A stretch of 10,513 nt of DNA from an uncultured Clostridiaceae bacterium. Lineage in GTDB: Bacteria; Bacillota; Clostridia; Lachnospirales; Lachnospiraceae. The translations under genes and the position numbers were made by a program. Shown in pieces: positions 6,943-10,513 of this stretch; position 1 is the first letter of the stretch; the number at the start of each line of letters is the position of its first letter. Location: positions 1-10,513 of the forward strand of contig CAMWMT010000048.1 in NCBI GenBank assembly GCA_947175375.1. Direction: 5' to 3'. The notes under the pieces are model-generated. The model made no database searches. It had not been told where the DNA came from and saw only the letters and a list, made by a program, of their open reading frames with translations.

Positions 6943-6990
6943 GATCCCATAATAAATGCCAACCCCGGCAGGAAACGGAGGAATTAGTAA

Positions 6991-7737
6991 ATGAGATTAT
7001 TACTGTGCGGCAAAGGCGGCTGCGGAAAAAGTACAATAACTGCACTCCTTGCCAAAGAATATGTCCGGCAGGGCAAACGCGTTCTGGTCGTTGACTGCGA
7101 CGAATCCAATTATGGTCTGCATCAGCAGCTTGGTCTTGCCCTTCCCCAGGACTTTACGGATTATCTGGGCGGCAAACAGCAGATCATGCAGCTGTCTGCC
7201 AATGGACCTGCAAATGTCCCGCCTCTTTTTGAAAAACCCTGGACTTTTGACGACATTCCGGAAAAATACCTTTCCAGAAAAGATAACATCATGCTCATGT
7301 CACCCGGCAAGATCAAGGACGCCAACGAAGGCTGCGCATGTGCCTTTAATATCGTAATGTGCATGTTTCTGCCCATTTTACAGTTGGAAGAAAATGATGT
7401 GCTGCTGATGGATATGGAAGCCGGTATTGAACATTTTGGACGCGGTACTGCCAACTGCAGCGAAAAGGTTCTGATGGTAGTAGATCCTTCCTATGAATCC
7501 TTGAAGCTGTCTGAGAAAGTGACGGAAATCTGCAATCAGATCAATCACCCCGTCTATTATGTTCTCAATAAGGTCACTTCCAGAAATGAAGCGGCTATGA
7601 TTGCTAAAATCAGCGCACCGGAAAAGATCGTCTGCAAACTCCCTCTTAATGAAGAGTTAATGGATGCCGGACTTAATGGCGACCCTCTGGAAAACAGCTT
7701 TCAGGAAATCCAGAAACTGATCGCAGCTATTGGCTGA
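6991..7737 (+). CDS. cooC: CooC-like MinD/NifH-family ATPase, probable nickel-insertion factor
   Basis: This is a 248-aa cytoplasmic P-loop ATPase. Residues 7-15 (GKGGCGKST) are the deviant Walker A motif with the signature Lys8, followed by VVDCDESN at 33-40. A CxC motif, Cys115-Ala-Cys117, corresponds to the paired cysteines that bind Ni2+ or Zn2+ at the dimer interface of characterised CooC proteins. Family members use ATP to load nickel into carbon monoxide dehydrogenase or acetyl-CoA synthase. A DMEAGIEHFGRG segment near 141-152 matches the family's second nucleotide-binding region. The start follows GGAGG. The gene is alone in its unit, with promoter D upstream and a bidirectional terminator downstream. 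No CODH gene is in the window, so its client enzyme is unknown. Another MinD-like maturation role is the main alternative. Confidence 0.87.
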   Translation: MRLLLCGKGGCGKSTITALLAKEYVRQGKRVLVVDCDESNYGLHQQLGLALPQDFTDYLGGKQQIMQLSANGPANVPPLFEKPWTFDDIPEKYLSRKDNIMLMSPGKIKDANEGCACAFNIVMCMFLPILQLEENDVLLMDMEAGIEHFGRGTANCSEKVLMVVDPSYESLKLSEKVTEICNQINHPVYYVLNKVTSRNEAAMIAKISAPEKIVCKLPLNEELMDAGLNGDPLENSFQEIQKLIAAIG

Positions 7738-7777
7738 TCGACAGTTATACACACAAAAAGATACCTTTTCCTACTGT

Positions 7778-7829
7778 ATCAAAAACGAGGCTGGCCTTCC
7801 GATTTTCGGATTGCCAACTCGTTTTTGAT
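7778..7829. terminator. Bidirectional rho-independent terminator between cooC-like gene and lysR
   Basis: ATCAAAAACGAG (7778-7789) and CTCGTTTTTGAT (7818-7829) are exact 12-bp inverted arms. Inside them TGGC and TCCG pair imperfectly with CGGA and GCCA around an ATTTT loop. Each strand reads G/C-rich stem then TTTTT, so it can stop transcription of both converging genes, whose coding ends lie about 40 bases (left) and 10 bases (right) away. Confidence 0.9.
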
Positions 7830-7839
7830 ATCTTTAACC

Positions 7840-8751
7840 TCATCTGAGTTTTGCCTTTATAAAAGTCAGAAATCGTTCTGCCCATGGTCCAGGTATCTCT
7901 TCTTTTCTCACAATGTATCCAAAAAGCACTGGGGTTTCTTCCCCATAAAGAGAAAGCCCTGGATATCCCTGGGATTCTTCTTCCGGTCCCAGATAGGCTC
8001 CGCTAATATTTCCCAAATCTGTATTGCGCAGCAAATCATTCATCACATAGTCGCTGTTAGTGATGACTGCCACCCGGGCTTTTTGTCCCTTATCCTGTTC
8101 ATTCCGAAAAATATCCCAATAGTGATTTAATGTAAATTCGTCCTCATAGCACTGTACCAAGCCAATATCCTCCATGGGCACTTCCTCTATAGATGTCTTT
8201 TTTCCCATAGGATTATGAGTACCGAAGTATAGCATGGCTTTCAGCCGTTTCAACTCTACAAACTCCAGATAACTTTTTTCCAGCTTATACTGAAACGACA
8301 GCACCTGTGGCTCCATCATATGGACAAACCCCACATCCGACTGTCCGCTGCCCAGGCGTCGGATCACATCCTCTGTGCTGGCAGTCATAATCTGAAAGCG
8401 GACATTTTCATCCTTATGAATCTGATAAAATTCTGTAAAGCATGCAGACATCCAGGAACTGGGATTGCAGGCAATGGAAAGTTCCTCTCCCTCATCCATG
8501 CTTGCAAATGCTGCAAGCTGATTTACATTGTCAATAGCTCTGCAGGCATATTCATACACCTGCTTTCCCTTCTTGGTCAGACTGATTCCCCGATTTTGGC
8601 GTACAAAAAGCGGAAACCCAAGTTCCAGTTCCAATGTCCTTATGATCTTGCTTACATTCGGCTGGCTCGTATACAAAACATCTGCAGCCCTACTGAAAGA
8701 CTGCAGATCTGCACACACCACCAGATATTGTAGTTGTTTTGTCTCAATCAT
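7840..8751 (-). CDS. LysR-family transcriptional regulator
   Basis: This 303-aa protein is of usual length. The winged helix-turn-helix spans residues 1-60 (QLQYLVVCADLQSFSRAADVLYTSQPNVSKIIRTLE, then LGFPLFVR), followed by the linker helix and, from about residue 90, the two-lobed effector-binding domain. It starts 16 bases after the stop of the second methyltransferase, with only a weak GGGAAG site, and is probably the last gene of the promoter E operon. It ends at the bidirectional terminator. It could sense a metal chelate or a product of the methyltransferases and regulate this operon. The five-copy promoter element lacks a clear T-N11-A LysR box, so direct control of that element by this protein is not supported. 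Confidence 0.93.
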   Translation of the reverse strand: MIETKQLQYLVVCADLQSFSRAADVLYTSQPNVSKIIRTLELELGFPLFVRQNRGISLTKKGKQVYEYACRAIDNVNQLAAFASMDEGEELSIACNPSSWMSACFTEFYQIHKDENVRFQIMTASTEDVIRRLGSGQSDVGFVHMMEPQVLSFQYKLEKSYLEFVELKRLKAMLYFGTHNPMGKKTSIEEVPMEDIGLVQCYEDEFTLNHYWDIFRNEQDKGQKARVAVITNSDYVMNDLLRNTDLGNISGAYLGPEEESQGYPGLSLYGEETPVLFGYIVRKEEIPGPWAERFLTFIKAKLR

Positions 8752-8767
8752 AGATTTCTACTTCCCA

Positions 8768-9550
8768 TCACGCTGAAACAGCCATTCGTTCTTCCTCTTC
8801 ATGGCATTTCACCGCACTGACCAGAAACATGGGTGTAGACGCATAGTTCACCTGCTCCGTCTGGTCCCACACACGCTTCCACACCTGCTCGTCTGCCTGT
8901 ACCTGCTCTCCTGCATATGGTTTCAATACCTGCATATCCCATGCCGGACGCATGATGCGGCTCATAGGCACCTGCCTCGCAATCTCCTCCATGGCATCAA
9001 TATCTGTACAGGTATAGTGATCCTCCATCTGAAGAGCCTCTACTTTTTCCCGATCCTCTTCATACCGTCTGCGTTTCTCCTCATCGAACAGATGATGATA
9101 CCAGTTGGCATCGAAATTCAGAAGCCTTCCGCCTTCTTTTAATACGCGCATCCACTCTGTATACGCTTTTTGGGGATCTTCCAGATTCCATGTCAGATTA
9201 CGTGAAATCACTACGTCAAACGTTCCATCCGGAAACTCCAGATTCTGCGCATCCATCTGCTGAAAATGAATCTTTTCTGCCAGTACTCCTGCATTAGATT
9301 TTGCCTGCCAAAGCATGGCTTCTGTATAATCCACCGCGGTCACTTCATATCCCTGTTTGGCCAGCAGGATTGCAAAAAATCCAGGACCCGTCCCCACATC
9401 CAGAATCTCCAAATTCTTTTCCTCCGGCAGATGTTTTCTGATCTCACGGAACCACACCTGATCCTGACCCGTAGCTAACTCGTGCTGGTTGACCTCTGAG
9501 TATCCCTTTGCTCTTTTTGTCCAGTACTGTTCAATTTTTGACAGCAGCAT
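8768..9550 (-). CDS. Class I SAM-dependent methyltransferase (intact paralogue)
   Basis: The start at 9550 is preferred because GGGGGA lies seven bases before it; an in-frame ATG at 9565 would add five residues and lacks a good site. The product is 260 aa. The Rossmann fold shows motif I LDVGTGPGFF (50-59), the ribose-binding acid Asp74 in TAVDYTEAML, then MDAQNLEFPDGTFD and SRNLTWNLEDP. RVLKEGGRLLNFDANWY follows, and then a variable, charged C-terminus. An N-terminal YWTKRAKGY segment precedes the fold. The gene lies 30 bases after the stop of its interrupted paralogue and 16 bases before lysR. Close relatives are annotated only as generic methyltransferases; the substrate is unknown. Co-control with metal uptake genes suggests methylation of a metal-binding small molecule or cofactor, which is inference. 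Confidence 0.92.
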   Translation of the reverse strand: MLLSKIEQYWTKRAKGYSEVNQHELATGQDQVWFREIRKHLPEEKNLEILDVGTGPGFFAILLAKQGYEVTAVDYTEAMLWQAKSNAGVLAEKIHFQQMDAQNLEFPDGTFDVVISRNLTWNLEDPQKAYTEWMRVLKEGGRLLNFDANWYHHLFDEEKRRRYEEDREKVEALQMEDHYTCTDIDAMEEIARQVPMSRIMRPAWDMQVLKPYAGEQVQADEQVWKRVWDQTEQVNYASTPMFLVSAVKCHEEEERMAVSA

Positions 9551-9580
9551 CTTCTTATCCCCCATTTACTTCATTTGTTT

Positions 9581-10291
9581 TTACTTTTCTGCCCGAACAA
9601 TAAAATTCAGAATCAATAGATGCCCATCTGGAAGTACCTGTTCCCTTGTCACACTTCCTTCCGCATGAGCCGCTCCCATTTTTTGAAGTGTCTCTACATC
9701 CCAGTCCGGCCGTAATCTTTGTGCCAGAGGAAGTGATTCCCCAATACGATCGATGGGAGCTGCATCTATTCCTTCCATATACTTGTGTTTCCACTGCATA
9801 CGGTCACCATATGCCTGATCTTTTACATAATAATAGAAATTACCGTCACAGTTCATGAGGCTTCCGCCATTTCTTAATACCCGAAACCACTCTCTATACG
9901 CACGCTCCGGCTCTTCCAGATTCCACAACACATTCCGGCTGACAATAAAGTCAAAAGTACCATCTGGAAACGAAAGCTCCTGCGCATCCATTCTATGAAA
10001 ATCAATATGCGCTCCATATGTGTCCGCATTCTTTTTTGCTTCAGACAACATATTTTCTGTGTAATCCACTGCCGTCACCTAATACCCCATCTGGGCCAGC
10101 AGAATAGAGAAAAAGCCGGGACCGCATCCGATATCCAACACCTTTTTATAATTTCTTCCCTTCAAAGATTGACGGAGCTGGTCTTTCCAATAGATACGGT
10201 CTTCTCCACCTAATTCTTCCTGATTGCTCCGTGTATAGCCTTTCGCCCTTTGATTCCAGTATCCGCGTATCTCCTCCAGCCGTTCTCCCAT
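9581..10291 (-). pseudogene. SAM-dependent methyltransferase interrupted by an in-frame amber codon
   Basis: A paralogue of the adjacent methyltransferase (about half of residues match by eye) is readable in one continuous frame of 236 codons, broken only by TAG at codon 71 (10081-10079). Before it lie YWNQRAKGYTRSNQEEL and motif I LDIGCGPGFF (52-61), ending MGY. After it come VTAVDYTENML, MDAQELSFPDGTFD, SRNVLWNLEEP and RVLRNGGSLMN. The intact paralogue has GYEVTAVDY at this point, so the stop replaces a Glu codon, consistent with one base change (GAG to TAG) and no indel. The codon after the stop is GTG, so re-initiation could give a 165-aa second fragment. It is the first gene after promoter E. 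A recent null mutation, a sequencing error, suppression or a split protein are all possible. Confidence 0.82.
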
Positions 10292-10358
10292 ATGCCCTGT
10301 TGTTACTCCTGTATTCTAATTTGTCTGTCCACTCGCTGTATGGAACCTTACGATATAA

Positions 10359-10403
10359 ATTATAATGTTATTGGAAAAGTCCTACAAGCCGGGTAGGGGG
10401 ATA
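10359..10403 (-). promoter_or_regulatory. Promoter E with TATCCCCC operator-like element (methyltransferase/lysR operon)
   Basis: On the minus strand TATCCCCCTACCCGGCTTG covers 10403-10385 and leads into TTGTAG (10387-10382), then 17 bases to a perfect TATAAT (10364-10359). The start of transcription is expected near 10352, about 61 bases before the first methyltransferase ATG. Of the five, this promoter has the best -10. Its element differs from promoter A's at only one of the 19 positions (13), suggesting recent shared origin or strong selection. Confidence 0.73.
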
Positions 10404-10485
10404 AAATTTATCCTGTTTTACAAAAAAATACCAGTTACATATCAATACGAAAAGCAACATGAAACTAAAAAAGCAAAGGAAGCGC

Positions 10486-10513
10486 AAAAAACAGGAGTGT
10501 CGAAACACCCCTG
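10486..10513 (-). terminator. Rho-independent terminator of a minus-strand gene beyond the right edge
   Basis: On the minus strand CAGGGGTGT pairs with ACACTCCTG (one A-C mismatch) around a four-base loop, followed by TTTTTT and then GCGC. The stem begins at the last base of the window, so the arm may extend further. It marks the end of a transcription unit to the right and shows that promoter E starts a new unit. Confidence 0.8.

Noticed and set aside
7840..8751. The LysR protein as obvious reader of the five-copy element
   Set aside because: The element has no consistent T-N11-A box, so the link rests only on proximity. Left open, not asserted.
9555..9794. Minus-strand frame overlapping the end of the interrupted methyltransferase
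   Set aside because: It is in a different frame from the clearly homologous methyltransferase sequence and shows no family features.
10079..10081. TAG read as pyrrolysine in the methyltransferase
   Set aside because: The position is a Glu in the paralogue, the family is not one of the corrinoid methylamine methyltransferases that use pyrrolysine, and no pyl genes are in the window. A point mutation is simpler.
10396..10414. GATA...TATC inverted repeats just upstream of the element (clear at promoters A, B and E)
   Set aside because: Spacing between arms differs in each case and promoters C and D lack it, so it is probably a by-product of AT-rich flanks.

Overview
The window reads as a chromosomal segment of an anaerobic Firmicute, most likely a Clostridia/Lachnospiraceae-type gut bacterium. 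The grounds are moderate GC, Gram-positive lipoprotein signal peptides (Cys lipoboxes), strong GGAGG-type ribosome binding sites, and families typical of that group: a CbiMN fusion, an FmdE protein, a CooC-type ATPase, and FecCD/BtuC-type ABC parts. No rRNA, tRNA, CRISPR array, transposase or phage gene was seen. The species cannot be named from the sequence.

Layout, left to right. (1) 1-471 (-): the first 157 codons of a family-5 ABC substrate-binding lipoprotein, possibly of NikA type. (2) 850-2282 (-): a two-gene unit of a His-rich small protein and a CbiMN/NikMN transporter core. (3) 2487-6028 (-): a tightly coupled four-gene operon of binding lipoprotein, FecCD permease, ATPase and FmdE-family protein. 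(4) 6203-6772 (-): a TetR-type regulator. (5) 6991-7737 (+): a CooC-like nickel-insertion ATPase, closed by a bidirectional terminator shared with the next unit. (6) 7840-10291 (-): two tandem paralogous SAM methyltransferases, the first interrupted by a single in-frame amber codon, followed by a LysR-type regulator. (7) 10486-10513: terminator of a minus-strand gene lying beyond the right edge.

The main discovery is a shared promoter architecture. Five separate transcription units carry the same 18-base element, TATCCCCCYRNNNGGSTT, always in the direction of transcription. Its first base is always exactly 16 bases upstream of the first T of a weak -35 hexamer, and a -10-like hexamer follows 17 (once 18) bases after that -35. 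The five units are the NikA-like lipoprotein, the His-rich/CbiMN pair, the ABC/FmdE operon, the CooC-like ATPase, and the methyltransferase/LysR operon. The two regulator genes have no copy directly upstream of their own start codons, although LysR probably lies in a unit that has one.

Taken together the genes suggest one metal-responsive regulon for a transition metal, with nickel the best guess and cobalt the main alternative. It would have three import routes (family-5 SBP, CbiMN, FecCD-type ABC), an intracellular His-rich buffer, an ATPase for metal insertion into an enzyme, and two or three genes of unknown role (FmdE, methyltransferases). Shared control is seen in the sequence as the motif. 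The metal and the identity of the regulator are inference.
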